Shown here piece after piece: positions 11,780 through 24,830 of a DNA stretch of 64,000 nucleotides. The stretch comes from Syngnathus acus. Its lineage: Eukaryota > Chordata > Actinopteri > Syngnathiformes > Syngnathidae. A model generated the notes under the pieces. The model worked only from the letters and a program-made list of their open reading frames with translations. It had not been told where the DNA came from and made no database searches. Position numbers and translations under genes: made by a program. The DNA lies in NCBI RefSeq assembly GCF_901709675.1, contig NC_051102.1, positions 2,448,912 to 2,512,911 of the forward strand. The letters run 5' to 3'. How positions within the stretch are numbered: position 1 is the first letter of the stretch; the number at the start of each line of letters is the position of its first letter.

Positions 11780-12787
11780 ACATTTGTTGACCAGTCTACT
11801 TTTTGGCCCTTTTACATTTTTAATCAATGACTGACAAAGATTTTTGTCTGAATATTGATTATATAATTACTTGTGTGTCTCTTATTATCAATCAAAACAG
11901 AGTAAGTGATCTGGGAAATACACAACAACACAAGACAGACCGAGGAATGAGGATTCTTCAACGACACTTTCAAAAATTATTTCTCATTTCATAATGTCTA
12001 GCTATTTACACAGTATCCAAATTAATAACATTCAAACTCTCTAATCAACCGAGACACATTTTACTCTGTGATGTTTATTAAATGCATACTAATTTGACTT
12101 GATTCAAGTGATTTGCATTCGGAATACATTCACTAATTCACGTAGCAAAATAATTCATTTAAAAAAAAAAATCAAATTTGAGAAAAATATAAGACTTTTC
12201 ATGGTCACAGTGACTAAAATGTTGACTATTGCAGAAGAATATGTTGGCTTTTTAAAGTGCTAAAGAACACATGGACAGGTGACTCGTGCACTGTATGCAT
12301 TCAATGCAGGCTTGAAAAGGAGAACCAAGCCTGGAATGGGACTGAGCCATGCAATAGTTTCAAAGTTTCATTCAGAGGGTCACATTCACTGTACACATAT
12401 TTACACGGAAGCTGTACGAACTGGTAACATAGTTTGTGCAAAGGTGCATTTAACTGTTGACCTCACACGTGTTCAGCAAGTATGAAAAGCCGTTTAAGCC
12501 TTATTCCACATGTAATTAATGGGGAAAAATATTCTGCTGTCTAGCAAAAAACAAATCCCCTGCAGGCAAATGTCCGGAGATTAGTTTGTGCTCTTGAATT
12601 CAAGCATTCTTGTGGTGTGAGACAAACTAACCACACGCAACAAACAAAACAAAATGGAGGGTTTGTACTTCCCTTGCTTGATGGCTTTAAACGACTTTCC
12701 ATAGGCCAGACTTGACATGTGTCACTACTGTGCAGGTGCAATACCTAGTCCTCTTCTTTTTTTTTTGTTTTACACTCAAAATGCTTA
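11780..12787. other. Convergent intergenic stretch between mrpl34 and ano8
   Basis: No coding exon seen. Much of it is probably ano8 3' UTR. A minus-strand AATAAA (TTTATT at about 12074-12079) is a candidate end signal for ano8. In human, DDA1 lies between MRPL34 and ANO8; I found nothing resembling it here. Confidence 0.45.
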
Positions 12788-15700
12788 TTAATTCTTTGAG
12801 CCTGAGCTTTCTAAGTCAGCCTCTCCTTTATCAGACTCATTTGATGGCAATTCCTCATGAGTCGAGTTGAGGTCAGCCTTGTTGGCATGGCAACTGTCCG
12901 GCTGGCCGGGAGGCTGCGTTCCATTAGCACACACTACCGTTGCCTCCGACTTGCTGAAACTGAACAGCTTACCCGGACTGAATGTCCTGTTTGGAGATTG
13001 ATTTCGCTCCTGGCCGCTAGAGGTCGCCGAAGAGCTCCCCGTTGATCCTGGTGATCCCGCAGCTGTAGCTGGTTCTTTTTTCACCTCTGTCGACTTTAAA
13101 AACTTGAGGAACCCCGGCAGCTTCGCCTCTCCACCGGTGGGGGACTGAGCAGGGGAGCGGGAGCTGCCGGAGAACTTACCCTGAAGGGGAATGATCTGCT
13201 TCAGCTTCATCACATTGTTATTTCCGAGCAGTGAGCTGGGTCTTTTGGGTTTTCCGCCCGCCGCTTTTTCATGGTGGTGCTGGTGATGAGCGTCTGACTT
13301 ATGGCACTCCTGACGCGCCTCCGCCTGACGCTGAAGGTCCTCCTCCTCGCGGCGACGTCTGAGCTGCTGCTGGAAATGTTGCTGTGCCTGTAGTTCATGC
13401 CTCTGATTGGGAGGTGATAAGTGGAGAGGGTCGGGGTGAAGGAGAAAAACATTTTTGTTATATTTGTCAGAACTGTCATGACTTGACAGCATGTTAAACG
13501 AGCTGTGAAAAAAAATCAGATAAATGGATCCACTCAACATGTAGTTACAAAATACTGTCACACCAAAAGACACATCTACACAATTATGACATCACTTCAC
13601 ATCAGACGCAAACCTTGCGATGGCCGAAGGTCTTTCAAGTTATATCCCAACTATACCTTGAAAGCTTCCCTTCGTCGGTATTCTAGCTTGGCCATCTCTT
13701 CTGCTACCCAAGCGGGGATATCAGGGATGGCAACATGGATGACGTACTTTAGGAGGATGGCAAAGTGCTGTAAACCACCAGACCACAGAGGGACACGCAC
13801 ACATCACACATCAAGGTCCATAAGTCATGTTTTGATTTTCATTCTGTATACAAAAATTTACATTTGTACAAAAACTCCTGTGAGATTTTGTGTGGACCGT
13901 TACAAACACACACTACTGGGATTGCTCCACTTAGCTCTCCCTGGACCGAGAGAGGACGGACAAGCATTACATAAAATGGATAGATGGATGCGTGATGAAT
14001 ATAATGTATGAACTCAGCTACCTCAAGAATTTTACATCATTAAAATTCTGACATTTAGAAGATTGATGGAACATTGTAACAAAATGCACCAATTTTCATC
14101 GCATAATTCAGCAACCCAAACCAGCTTGTTTTGGATTGGATTGAATAGGCTCCATGCTCTGACACAGAAGAATAATTAATAAAAGTTTCCAGTCGACAGA
14201 TTGATTCATGGTGTTTCCAGGCAGAAGCCAAATGCTTGCAGTCCCAGACAAACTGTATAACTCGAGACGTAAACTACTCCAGAATACTAAACAGTATGCA
14301 TCACAGCCTGCTTGCCTGAATATTTAAAAAAATTAAAAAAAAAGTCTCAAGCAGCATCTGTTCACTAAAGCCGGAGATATACAAACGTTTGAGGTTATTG
14401 GAAACGTTTTATTTTTTTGGAGAAAAGCATTTTTTTTTCTTATAATTGAGCGAGACACTTGAGTCATTAATTTAATGTTATTACAGTTGTAACTAACAGT
14501 CATTTTAATCATCATTTAAACTTTCAATTAATCGATTAATCAGATTTAAAATGGTCTTTATTTCAAGAAATGTGCTTTTCTTTGAAAAATAACATTTCTA
14601 AGTGCGTATGACTGCATCGCTTACCTCCAGCAAAACAATGGAGATGACAGTCATCTCAGGACTCAACCAGGGGAAAAGACGCTGGAGCTGACCACACTGA
14701 CCAATCAGGTAACAGTTAACAATAATGGCTATCAATCCCATAGCCTCCATTGCAGTCTAGGGGTTCAGAGAAAAATCCAGATTTTTTGCCGCAGGCTATC
14801 ATAGACCCCGATACAAAGAGTAAGCCCCGAAGGCTTTTTGGCCGTCCGAGCGCACTGACCTGCCATTGCCCGATGTTCTCCACCCTTTGGCCAAATGGCC
14901 TCTGCAGGCCTGTACAGAGCTTGAGGGCATCACTACGGATTTCGATGATATTGTTGATGAGCGCGCACATGGCCGCCAGAGGAAACGCAGAGGAGAAAAG
15001 CACCACGTAACCAAATTGAATGAACATCTCCTGGTAGTCCTGAAGTGTATCCTGCATTAACAGAACAGTTAGGTTGACAGGTGAAATTAATATCACAGCA
15101 TGTCCACCTGTACTCTTTTTGTGATTCAAATATAAACAAATTTGATTTAATGAAGACTAATTTAATTTCTGGGCAAACCACCTCATACGTCTGCATACAG
15201 CTTTCAATCTCAGCCTGCGCTAGAGTGACGGTTTGGGGTTCTTCTGGTGGATCCATCCAAGATTTCTTTTCCTCTTTGGCCTCATCCATGGTCTTTCTTC
15301 TCTGACGGAGACCATTTGATTCTTTTGAAGAGGATACGGCGCTAATCTCTTTGGTGTCCTGTCAATGCAAATGAAAAGAAAATGGACTAAGATGATTTTG
15401 AAACATTATTTTAGTAATTTGGGATCATAGTTTGAGGTATATCTGCAACTCTGATTTTTGTCAGTTATAAACATTTTTGGAGTGTGTCAGGGGTTTTGTG
15501 TCTTTAACATCCATAAAGAATTGTATTTGATTTGATTAAACTGGGGGAATTCCAAACAGAAGCATCTTACGTTTTAGAAACAAAATGGAAATGAAATACT
15601 GCAAGCACACCTGAGCCAGCAATTCAAGGTCGCTGTCCTCATCACAACTGTCAAAAATGCTGGATGGATCCATTCCGTCCTCTACCAGAGTAGGGCTGTC

Positions 15701-18700
15701 CTCTGGGAAGTTGTCATCTGCCGTCTGCCCTTCCGCGGCGACATCCTGGTAGTCAACCTTCTCTGTGAAGCTGACTTTTCGTTGCTTCAGCGCACTGTCA
15801 TTCATATCCCACTCTTCTTCCGTCAGCCTAAATCCAGCTTTCAAATCCCCTCTCGTCTTTAGCTGAGTGTCGACACCGGTGCTGTCACTGGCCGGGAGTC
15901 CTCTGGGTCCCAAGAAGGAGTAAGCCGTCATTGACGCTTGGGCCTTTCCCAGAGCCAGGCGGCCATACTTGAGCATGATGGCTTGTAGAAGCTCCCACAG
16001 CACCTTGGGGGTGAAGACACCCAGCTTGTTTTGTTCGTAGAGGTAAGGCTGGAGGACCTCCTTAATGTTCTGGAGGAACTGACGGAAAATCAATAGTGTC
16101 GCAAGCATCTGTGAAGAAATGGGAAACTTGAATCATGTTCCATTTTATGGGAAAAAAAAAAGTAACAGAATAATAATTATTCTTGACTCACCTCCTTTAG
16201 TCGCTCCATATCCTTGAGGTAGAATCCAATGTAGAAAAGACTTAGGTAAGAATTGATGAACTCAAACTGTACAACAACAGAGAACATCGCAAGTAGTCAG
16301 TCACACTTAAATGAGTATTGTGATACAACTTGTAAAAGTCAACGAGGGTGGGGGGGAGTGACTCACAAAAACCATCTTGATGATGAGATTATTGTCATAG
16401 GCACTCTGAAGTCTATAGTTTTCTGGAAAATTAACCAGAATCATCGAGCCATTAAAGCAAATCGTGTCTAAATAAAAAAAAAAGAAAAGGTGATGCTTAC
16501 CCATGTCATTGAGCCAATAGGCAATCTTCTTATAAACCTCATCACATATGGTTACAGTGATGGCCAGCAGGATCTTGGGAATAAATCTTGTGATGCCAGG
16601 AATCTCCTGAATCTCCATTACCACTTCCTGGAAGGTCAGTTAGTAGCTATATTATACATATTTAATAGGGGCTATTCATTTATATTTGTACATCAAATCC
16701 CTGCAGTTCTTTGAAAGCACAGCATGAATTGTATAGAATATTTAAACGTGTTGTTTAACCTAGGATGGAACATATTGAAAGACACACAAGCTTTCTATTG
16801 TGTTCTGTGGGCCAAACCTGTAGTTCCAGACAGAGGAGCATGACGAGGAAGACAAAACAGAGACAAAGGAGGCAGATGGGGAGGCTGACTAGCCATCTGA
16901 ACATTGCCCTCTTCCATGGTGGATAGTAGAACTCTTCACAGCCTGTTATGGGACTACAGCGTTTTACGCCCTTGGGGTAGAACAACAACAAACCAAACTA
17001 TACCATCACAATGACCAATGTTAATGTATTGGGAAATAAAAAATACATAATGGTTTATTAAAAAGGTATTTTCACATTTACATTGGATGTAAATAATTTT
17101 CTTTTTTAAAATACCCAAAAGACTTCATTCAAAGGTATCATACCTCTCCTGAATTTAACAGTGATGCTTACCCTGAACTGCGGTCTTGGCTCCTCCAAGG
17201 ACTCTGCAGGGGTGTCAAGGGTCCCCCACCTGTAGGCCAACTCGGCTTCTCGCCTCTTCCAGCGCTCCAAAAACAAGGTTGCCCACACAACATTGAAGAG
17301 CGCAAACACCACACAGCAAATATCCTGGCTGGTCTAAACAAAACAAAGACACAGATACTGTCCTTCAATATCAGTATTGGGGCTGTGGAAGGGGCTGCCC
17401 CGAGACGTGATGGCCCAAACATGCATTCCTAAGAAGCCTTCAACAAGCCATGTGTCAACCACATGCTATGATATATGCTTTAAAGCGGAAGTCAACCCCC
17501 AAATTTTCTTTGTAATAATATTTTCTGTGGAGCCCGACTAGTCGAAACACTGTGTTCAAATTATTGTTTCATTTGTGGAATATGAATTAAACAGGCAAAA
17601 TTTACCTGTTTGTATCCATCTCAGTGGCGGCCATTTTGCCACTTCCTGTCGACTGAAAATCACATCAAGATGAGCCGTGATTGGTTGCGACTTGATACAA
17701 CTGTGATGTCATTTTCAGTCGACTGAGATGGATTAAAAACAGGGGACTTTTGCTGCTCACCTCATTTTGCGAAAACACAATGTTAATCAGAATATCGTGT
17801 TCAGACAAGTGGGGGCAAAAACAACATATTATTGTAAAGACAATCTTTGGGTTCACTTTCTCTTCAAGGTACCTGATCAGCTTCTGCAAGTATCCACAGG
17901 AGAAAGCCAATGACAGCAGGGTAAAGCATAGAGTTGGTGTAGAAACCAAGCCAGGCAAAGTACATGCCGATCTTCACTCCAAAGTAGTCGCAGATATCGT
18001 CTGCATCATGGGGGTAAACGTACTTACAGCAGCAAATATCAAACAACTGACATTTCTGTTGGTGATTTCCAGTTACTTACCCAGAGGCTGCCTTTCACAA
18101 ACAGCCTGGACCCATGATGTCATCAGCTGATTAAGGATCCTCTGCTCGTGTAGAGGAAACATCTGATGGATCACACCACGGGCTACCAGCTCTGGAACTA
18201 GACCACAGACCCAAATTTCATACGTGATGCCAGCCTTTGAAAACAGTACAGTAGTGATGATAATGTATGATTGCATTGTGGCTTAAGTTTCTGCAGTGTT
18301 CCCTGATGTAGCTTCTCAAGGAGAGCCAATGAAGAGCAATAAACCACAACAAGCACACTCGAGCAGGAGCTGCTGTTAGCCACAGCTCACACCCAGACAC
18401 TCACAGAGGTCACACCCCACCCCATTAGGCTGCCAGACAAAAAAAAATAAAGTTAGGTTGTTCAAAATGTATCCCCAGATGGAAGAAGTGAAAGCCAATG
18501 TAAATAAGCATACTAATAGGTTGTCCCTCCAGAAAGTGAATGTTGTGAAGCACTTCTCCCTGTTTGGCTCGCAGGTTGTCTAGCCAATACTTGATGATGC
18601 TCTGACGCTCCTAAAAGGAAACGAGACACATCTTCCTCACTTGACATATTTCAAAGAATAATTTTTGTGAAAGAAATACGACATCCTGTTATCCGACGTT

Positions 18701-21660
18701 AAGCAGTACGATCCGAGAATGCCATCAGAGCACCATTTTTGACATCCAACCTGCGAAGTAAAAAAGCAGAGCTCGCTCTCGATGTTTTCATAGATGTTGT
18801 CCTCTTCGCAAGAAAAGCGTCGCATCCCGCCACCAAACTGTGGCTTGACAGCCTTGTGCATGCTCATCTGTTCCGCTCCCCGCAGTAAACTGAAGACAAA
18901 AGTGCAGCAGGATTAAACCGGAAAATAGCACTGTGCGCAAGCTAGACTGTTTCTGTTTTGAATTAGTGAGTTCATTAAAAGAAACTGTTGAATGTTTCCA
19001 CATTTAATGATATAATACGATAGAGCCGGGATTCCTGCGAGAGTCTTACTTCTCAAACGTGGTGGTGATGAAGAAGGCATAAGCCTGCGTATGTTTATGC
19101 TGTCGGACTTGAATACTGACTTGTGGGACTCCAACACGGATCTGGTTCAGGAGCCACAGCAAAGTGTGGTCATCCACTGAATCTAGAGAGACAAAGCAAA
19201 TCATAAGAAATAGAATGTATTATATGACCAATGAAATAAATAAGACAGCCATTAGTGGACTTTGTAACCTCCGACTGCACCACTGACAGAAAAAAAAGAT
19301 TGCTTGTGCCTTTGGGGTACACTTTAATGGTACTGCTCATCGTAACTTTAATATTTAAGGTACAAGGTGGTCTCATGATTAGCGCTACTGAGCACTTTAG
19401 TTTCAGAGGGGCATCATTTTATTTTTACTGCTGTTCTATTCCTGATTATGCGTCCAATTCTTCCAAAGACTGACACATCATGTCTTCAATCAATGTAATA
19501 CGTTTGCACGTTAAATATACACAGGCTGTCTTTACATAGGTGAGCAGTCCAGTCCGTATTGATGGAGTTGTTTTATTTTGGACTATGTTAGGAAATTCAA
19601 GTACCCAGACAGCATGTAGGTGACCTGCAATTTATAACTGTTAGATGGATTTGGTATAATACAGAAAATATTTTGAGAATGCTACCGATACCAGTTTCTG
19701 TACTTTTAAAACCTCTTTGATACCGTGAACCAATACCACATCGAGTCAAGTTTTGCATCCCGGAAAGGCTGTGTTGCTATTGAATCTTGAATGTCGAGTG
19801 TTATGCAAGGTTGTGAGCTAATGCGTAAAATCTATTCACGACGTGGTAGACAAGGTGGAATAAATCAAGCTAGCTCGCAACATTGTTATAGAAGGACATC
19901 TGCTCACTGTCTGGCGGAGACTCTCTCCTGTAGCTTGATTTTCAAGGAGAACGTCTTACAATAAAAACAGTTCTGAGTGAAATGACTGTGACGTGCTTCC
20001 GTTTAGGAAGCATGCAAAAAATGTATTTCATATTTGATTTTTTTTTTTTGGGTGTTGTGCTATGAATTTGTTTGTAAAACAGAGATGCTTTACGGTACCT
20101 GGGAATGTCATCAGGATGTCGCAGTTTTCCGTGGGAACCATCTTCAGCCAGGACTTCCTTGACAATATGTAGTGTCTGGCCTGTAGTAGCCTCTTTCCAA
20201 ACAATTTATCTAGAGGGGGGATTGAAAGATGAAAAGTTGCATTGTCTGTACTAAGTCTTACATTAAAACCGCTATGTATTTCAAGTGTTAGCATCAAAAC
20301 AAATTTTTATGTCGATGTTACAGTTTTTTTTAACATTTACATTATTCCAGTGTCAGGTAAGTACCGTAATTTTCGGACTATAAGTCGCACCGGAGTATAA
20401 GTCGCACCAGCCATAAAATGCCCAAAAATGTGAAAAAAAACATATATAAGTCGCTCCGGAGTATAAGTCGCATTTTGGGGGGCAATTTATTCGACAAAAT
20501 CCAACACCAAGAACAGACATGAACGAGCAACAACAGGCTAAACGATACGGTATGCTAACGTGACAAACACAAACGAGGAGCTGAGAACGGGCCTGACGTA
20601 ACGTTCAGTTATTTAAAAAAAACTATTACATAAATAACACGTTTATAAAACCATCTGTGTCACTCCAATTCATTAAATCCATCGATCGTCCTTTGTCAAC
20701 AATGCCGTGTGCCGCGCCGCAGTTCAAATTATTCCACAGGCCCATACAACGATATATAAACTATATTTTAAATAACTATCACATAAACAACAATATTATC
20801 AAACCATTTGTGTCACTCCAAATCATTAAATCCATCGATCAAATTTCTCGTCCTTTATGTCATCCTGGTGACAGAGGACATGTCCAGAGGATATGGCGCT
20901 TTAAAGTGTTACTTTATGAGATTTTTTCTCTCTATTTTTCATGTTTTGAATATGTTCAAGATAAAGACATCACAGCATGTGAAGTGATCAACTATACTAA
21001 AAATAACATGTGAAGTGGTCAACTATACTTGTAAGTAAGTGATGTGTTAATGATCAAGTAAAAATTTGTGAAAAAAAACATATATAAGTCGCTCCTGAGT
21101 ATAAGTCGCCCCCCCACCCAAACTATGAAAAAAAAACGCGACTTATTGTCCGACAATTACGGTAATAATCATCTTGCCACGAATATTCACTCCAATGTTT
21201 TAGCTGTTTTTTCATTTGTAAACAGAAACTTGAACTTGTGCCCCAATTTTGTTGTACTATATGACAAAAAAAGGCCTTCCATTTCTATTTCATTGTGTGC
21301 TGGGTGCAACCACCAACACCCTCAGTGAGACTGCATGGACTCGACTCCTAAGATTTATCCAGCACCATGTCGCACTGGGAGCCATTCAGTACCACCAACT
21401 GCATCACATTGCTACCCCCCCCCCCCCCCCCAACACGACCCATTAATCTCCACTTCACTTTAAGCACAAATGTGCCATTTTAATGGTGTCTATTTTGTGC
21501 ACTTACCGAACACGCCGCATGTTGCTGAAGAGGGTCCCTGATGCTGGTCGTCGCTCCGACGCTGCAGCTCCCCCGCGGGCGTCCTCTCCATCCTCTCCGC
21601 TGCACAGTGCTGGCTGTCTGCGGCATCGCTGTCAGTCGCTCCGCCGCCCGTCGCATGCAT
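12788..21660 (-). CDS. ano8: Anoctamin-8 (TMEM16H)
   Basis: TMEM16-family membrane protein. Mammalian ANO8 is described as a tether at ER-plasma membrane contacts. Eighteen coding exons, all GT-AG: 21660-21507, 20209-20099, 19182-19050, 18889-18751, 18610-18514, 18197-18081, 18000-17873, 17333-17172, 16970-16818, 16627-16501, 16422-16367, 16266-16192, 16108-15611, 15358-15182, 15051-14860, 14756-14625, 13767-13657, 13402-12788. They sum to 3177 nt, 1058 residues (human about 1232). Landmarks in order: DKLFGKRLLQARHYI and VPTENCDILMTFP; NIHFLEGQPIIPELVARG; CDYFGVKIGMYFAWLGFYT; WKRREAELAYRWGTLDTP; AYWLNDMENYRLQSAYD; EFINSYLSLFYIGFYLKDM; MFIQFGYVVLFSSAFPLAA; YLIGQCGQLQRLFPWLSPE; HVAIPDIPAWVAEEMAKLEY; and the conserved tail NNVMKLKQIIPLQGKF. 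Exon 13 encodes an acidic loop that varies between species. The start at 21660 is the first in-frame Met after a TGA; a second in-frame ATG lies at 21591. Confidence 0.95.
13950..13992 (+). repeat. SINE 3'-tail remnant
   Basis: A short degraded piece ends in GGATAGATGGATG after an AAATGGA run. It resembles the 3' end of the SINE family at 28493-28854 but is too short and diverged to classify with confidence. It lies in an ano8 intron. Confidence 0.35.
17481..17860. mobile_element. Foldback/MITE-like inverted-repeat element in ano8 intron 7
   Basis: The left half begins AAAGCGGAAGTCAACCCCCA. The right half, reverse complemented, begins AAAGTGAACCCAAAGATTG, and both continue with a related ACAATAATAT or TAATAATAT tract and GTCGACTGAAAAT motifs around the middle. 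The arms are long and imperfect. The element ends about 12 bases from the end of exon 17873-18000, almost touching its splice donor. It has no coding capacity. A fragment of the same family is at 2430-2480. Confidence 0.65.
20362..21164. mobile_element. TA-flanked inverted-repeat element in ano8 intron 1
   Basis: The left end reads CCGTAATTTTCGGACTATAA. The reverse complement of the right end reads CCGTAATTGTCGGACAATAA. Both are flanked by TA, and the TIR continues into AGTCGC on both sides. Internally, an ATAAGTCGCTCC(G/T)GAGTATAAGTCGC motif occurs near each end. A block with CACTCCAA(T/A)TCATTAAATCCATCGATC is present twice (near 20660 and 20813), pointing to an internal duplication. No transposase. 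The family is abundant in fish (recollection); superfamily not assigned. Confidence 0.75.
21416..21432. repeat. Homopolymer C tract
   Basis: A run of 17 C follows CTAC in ano8 intron 1, about 75 bases from the donor of exon 1. Length in the assembly may be unreliable. Confidence 0.9.
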
Positions 21661-22626
21661 CCCGCTTCACATGTATCCAGGTAGAGAGGGAGTGGTTGGA
21701 CCACGATTGCGCACCCACACAAACACACGACTGTTATTTTAATGTATAACTATTACATGCGAAATAAAAATCCTCGCAATCCGGACGAGGGGGAGGAGGA
21801 GAAACATGAACATGGAAATGACACGTTAAGGAGCCCCGATCGTGACTGGCTGGTGACGACAGAGGAGGGGAAATACCGTCTTTGCACGACTGGAAACAAA
21901 TGATGTGAATGTAAGTATTGTTGCAAAACAGAAGCCTTTCAACAAATCAATATAAACACTGGTTCCAATTTTATTGATAGATAATAATTGATTAGTGGTT
22001 ATACCTGCCATCTAATGGAAGAGCATGTTTAGTGCGGCCTGAAAAAAATTCAAGTTACTTAAATAAATAGGTAAAGTAAATTAATTTTAGTCAATCATTT
22101 TAGACAAATTAGGTGAGATTAGATGGTTGCATGTTTGTTGTATACTTCACGTTAACACAACTTAAAATTTAAGTGCACCAGCAGCTTTGAAAATCTAAGT
22201 TAATGAGGATCAGAAGAATTTAAAAGTTCTGTTCATTTCTAACTTGATACTGAGTTCAAACAAAAACTGTACAGATTATATAAAATCATTCCCGAGTAAA
22301 AAAATAGAAAGAAAAAATCTGCATTATTGTAATGCACATTTTCAATATAATTAATCATTCGTCATGTCCGTAAATCAAGTTAACAAAATTGTCTAGTTCG
22401 TCCAAAATGGAATTTTTCATATAGTTGCAATAATCGTATGATTTGTACTATGGTCTACATTGGCTGTCCTTCAGGTTTACAAAACATCTACCTACCCCAC
22501 CAATTTGAGGTGCAGATTTGAATGTCAACGAGTCACAACGGACACTAGAGGGCGCCCCACAATAAGCCTGAAGGCCAACATGGAGAGGACAAGAATTGCA
22601 ATTATTTTCAGTTTATAATCAGTAGT

Positions 22627-22845
22627 GTAGTTCCATTCATTCTCTCTATAACACTTTGTCTTCTTTAGTTTTTATAGGTGAACTGGGGCCTATTCCAGAA
22701 TACTTTGAGAGACAAGCAGGTTATACCCTATACTGGTTGCCAGCCGATCACAAGGTATACTGAATTATGTATAGAAAAACAAAAACTCACACATACATTC
22801 ACACCCTATGGACAGTTTCGAGTGTTCAATGGATGCCACTCTATT
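22627..22845 (-). repeat. Degraded SINE copy
   Basis: Diverged but collinear with the SINEs at 28493 and 30833. It shares GAACTGG(A/G)GCCTAT(C/T)CCAG, GGTTGCCAGCC(A/G)ATC, the CACACATACATTCACACC segment and TGGACA(A/G)TTT(A/G)GAGTGTTCAAT. The tRNA-like part is missing or unrecognisable. Confidence 0.65.
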
Positions 22846-23612
22846 AGAGATAGGAAGTGGTCTTGCGGATTTAGTTGCTCATTTTACAAGGCCTAATTAC
22901 TGTTGAGGCTGACAGCAAACGCAAGATGATAAAGACTCTGCAGTAACCAGTGCGTCTCTTGGGTTGAGGCGAAGCATCAAAAATTAAATCCCATGCTGTG
23001 GCTTTAGCTCCATTACGTGTCATTACAATGCAGATGCCCGGTAATCTTCTGCACATCGGTGCCTGTGGGGAAAGCTTCCCAGAATGTGAAGGATAATCAG
23101 TGACACAAATAAATGAGGCAGTGTTTTTACGGATTATACTAGCAATTTTGACAAACAATAAAGCATAGTGGTTTTTTTTTTTGCTATTGGTGGGCTGGCT
23201 GGCCTGTTGTTATCTCTCATTTTTTATTTATTCTTTCACATGCCTATGATCATTTAAACTGATGCGTCAATAATAATAATAATAATAATACATTTCTGGA
23301 TAAATTGCGTGTGAAGGCTAATTGGCTGAATTAAAACTTGTGGAATGTTACGGAAGATCAGTAGGCATTAGCTAAATAGTTTAACGTTGGAACGGTATGA
23401 ATCTGTCTAGAAATGTAGAAATTAGAGGGGAAAAACTGAACGAGTCCAAATATTTGTGGGTCTAGTCATGCGGAGAACATCACATGCCAACTCCAAGACT
23501 GTGGTATTGTTCTTAAAAAAAGGAAGCTATTGGCGGATATTATGTAAAGTATCTGAAAGCAGTAGTCAAGTCAGTCTTTTCCTCAGCATAATTCTTTCGC
23601 TGAAAGAGTCAA

Positions 23613-23624
23613 AGGTCAAGGTCA
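23613..23624. promoter_or_regulatory. Perfect DR0 nuclear-receptor site
   Basis: AGGTCAAGGTCA: two AGGTCA half-sites with no spacer. The second also forms TCAAGGTCA, the extended half-site bound by monomeric receptors such as NR5A and ERR. It lies in non-coding DNA between ano8 and plvap. Function is not shown. Confidence 0.35.
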
Positions 23625-24064
23625 CTGAGTATGACAGAAGAGGAAGCCCTCAGCTAAGGGTATATACAGTATTTCCCCTCCCAACTCAATGGCTTTACCA
23701 GGCAAAGCCGCGGGCCCGAGAGACAGTGCAAACAAATAGGAAATGCAATTAGAAGTCGCAGCAAAGGAGGACATTATCAACCACACACAAAAGAGGTCAA
23801 ATGTGTCCAACCCCCAGGTGAGGAAGGACATTGTAATCATAAGCAGCCATTCCCTTTCCTGCACCAGGAGGGCCTGGAAGGTGGTCGGCCAGGCTGCGAC
23901 ACAATAGACGGCTCAATGTTCGTCATGTCATGTGTCATTGCTGAGAGGCGACATCCCTTAGGCACAGCGAGAGACTAGTCGAAAACATTTTTGAAACATT
24001 TCCGCCCCTTAGACGTGTAAACATGGTCAAAGTGAAACGCCACAAAAAGTATATTCAATAACGA

Positions 24065-24078
24065 TGACCTTGTGACCT
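24065..24078 (-). promoter_or_regulatory. Perfect DR2 nuclear-receptor site
   Basis: TGACCTTGTGACCT on the plus strand is AGGTCA-CA-AGGTCA on the minus strand, a direct repeat with spacing 2. It is 440 bases from the DR0 above. Function is not shown. Confidence 0.3.
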
Positions 24079-24830
24079 TGAATTGTTTTACTTTAAAATG
24101 TAATGTCCTGGAATTGTGATGCAATGAGGTTAAATTCCTTCCAGAACACTATTAAATGTGTTATTGTGGAGGAAGACTGAATACGGAGATGCGCTGACAA
24201 TGCAGGAAAACATTTTGAAATGACGGTGAATCATGTTGGCATAGAACATTGCGCAAACATACTTTCCAGCCAGAATCTACTGGACAGTGAGATAAAGCAA
24301 GTTCCCACTTTTAATATTGTGACATTTGCCCCCGGTAGTAAGCTCTTGAGTCTATATGTGGAAAAGTACTGGATATTATACAAAGGAAATCCTTTGGAAG
24401 AGCATTCAGTCGCATCCAAGCATTAATTGGCACGACAATATGAGACAATGCACACTGGGATTTAGCGTAGGCTCCAGGCATCCTCTCGCAGTCAAACAGA
24501 CAGGATGTTTGTGCGTTCCTATAGTGATGTTTTGCTTGGATGTACGGTTCATTTTGTCTCTGTGGCTGAAGAAACCAAATTGAATGGAAATCATCAATAT
24601 CATTAGATTGTGTGCTGCAAAAGTGATGTTTTGAATGATAACAGTAATGATAAAATGCTTTATTAGGAAAAGTAATGAGACTCATTTGATTCTAATCGTT
24701 AACCCTTTAGCATATTTAAAGTTTTTTTTTTAATGTTTTTGGAAAACAAGAAACAATAAATTCTAATTTAGAGTACAGTCGCTGTGATTACCATGACTTG
24801 GATGACTGTTGTTTTGTATAAGACCAAAAA

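Noticed and set aside
18001-18022. Longer form of ano8 exon 17873-18000
   Set aside because: An acceptor at 18023 would break the phase with the previous exon. The GATGCAG acceptor after 18000 restores the conserved PLDDICDYFG.
18198-18234. Upstream acceptor extending ano8 exon 18081-18197, plus a small exon near 18400-18425
   Set aside because: The combination stays open but adds residues absent from ANO8. Using GGTCTAG as acceptor and ATTA|GTATGC as donor gives the conserved EGQPIIPELVARG junction exactly.
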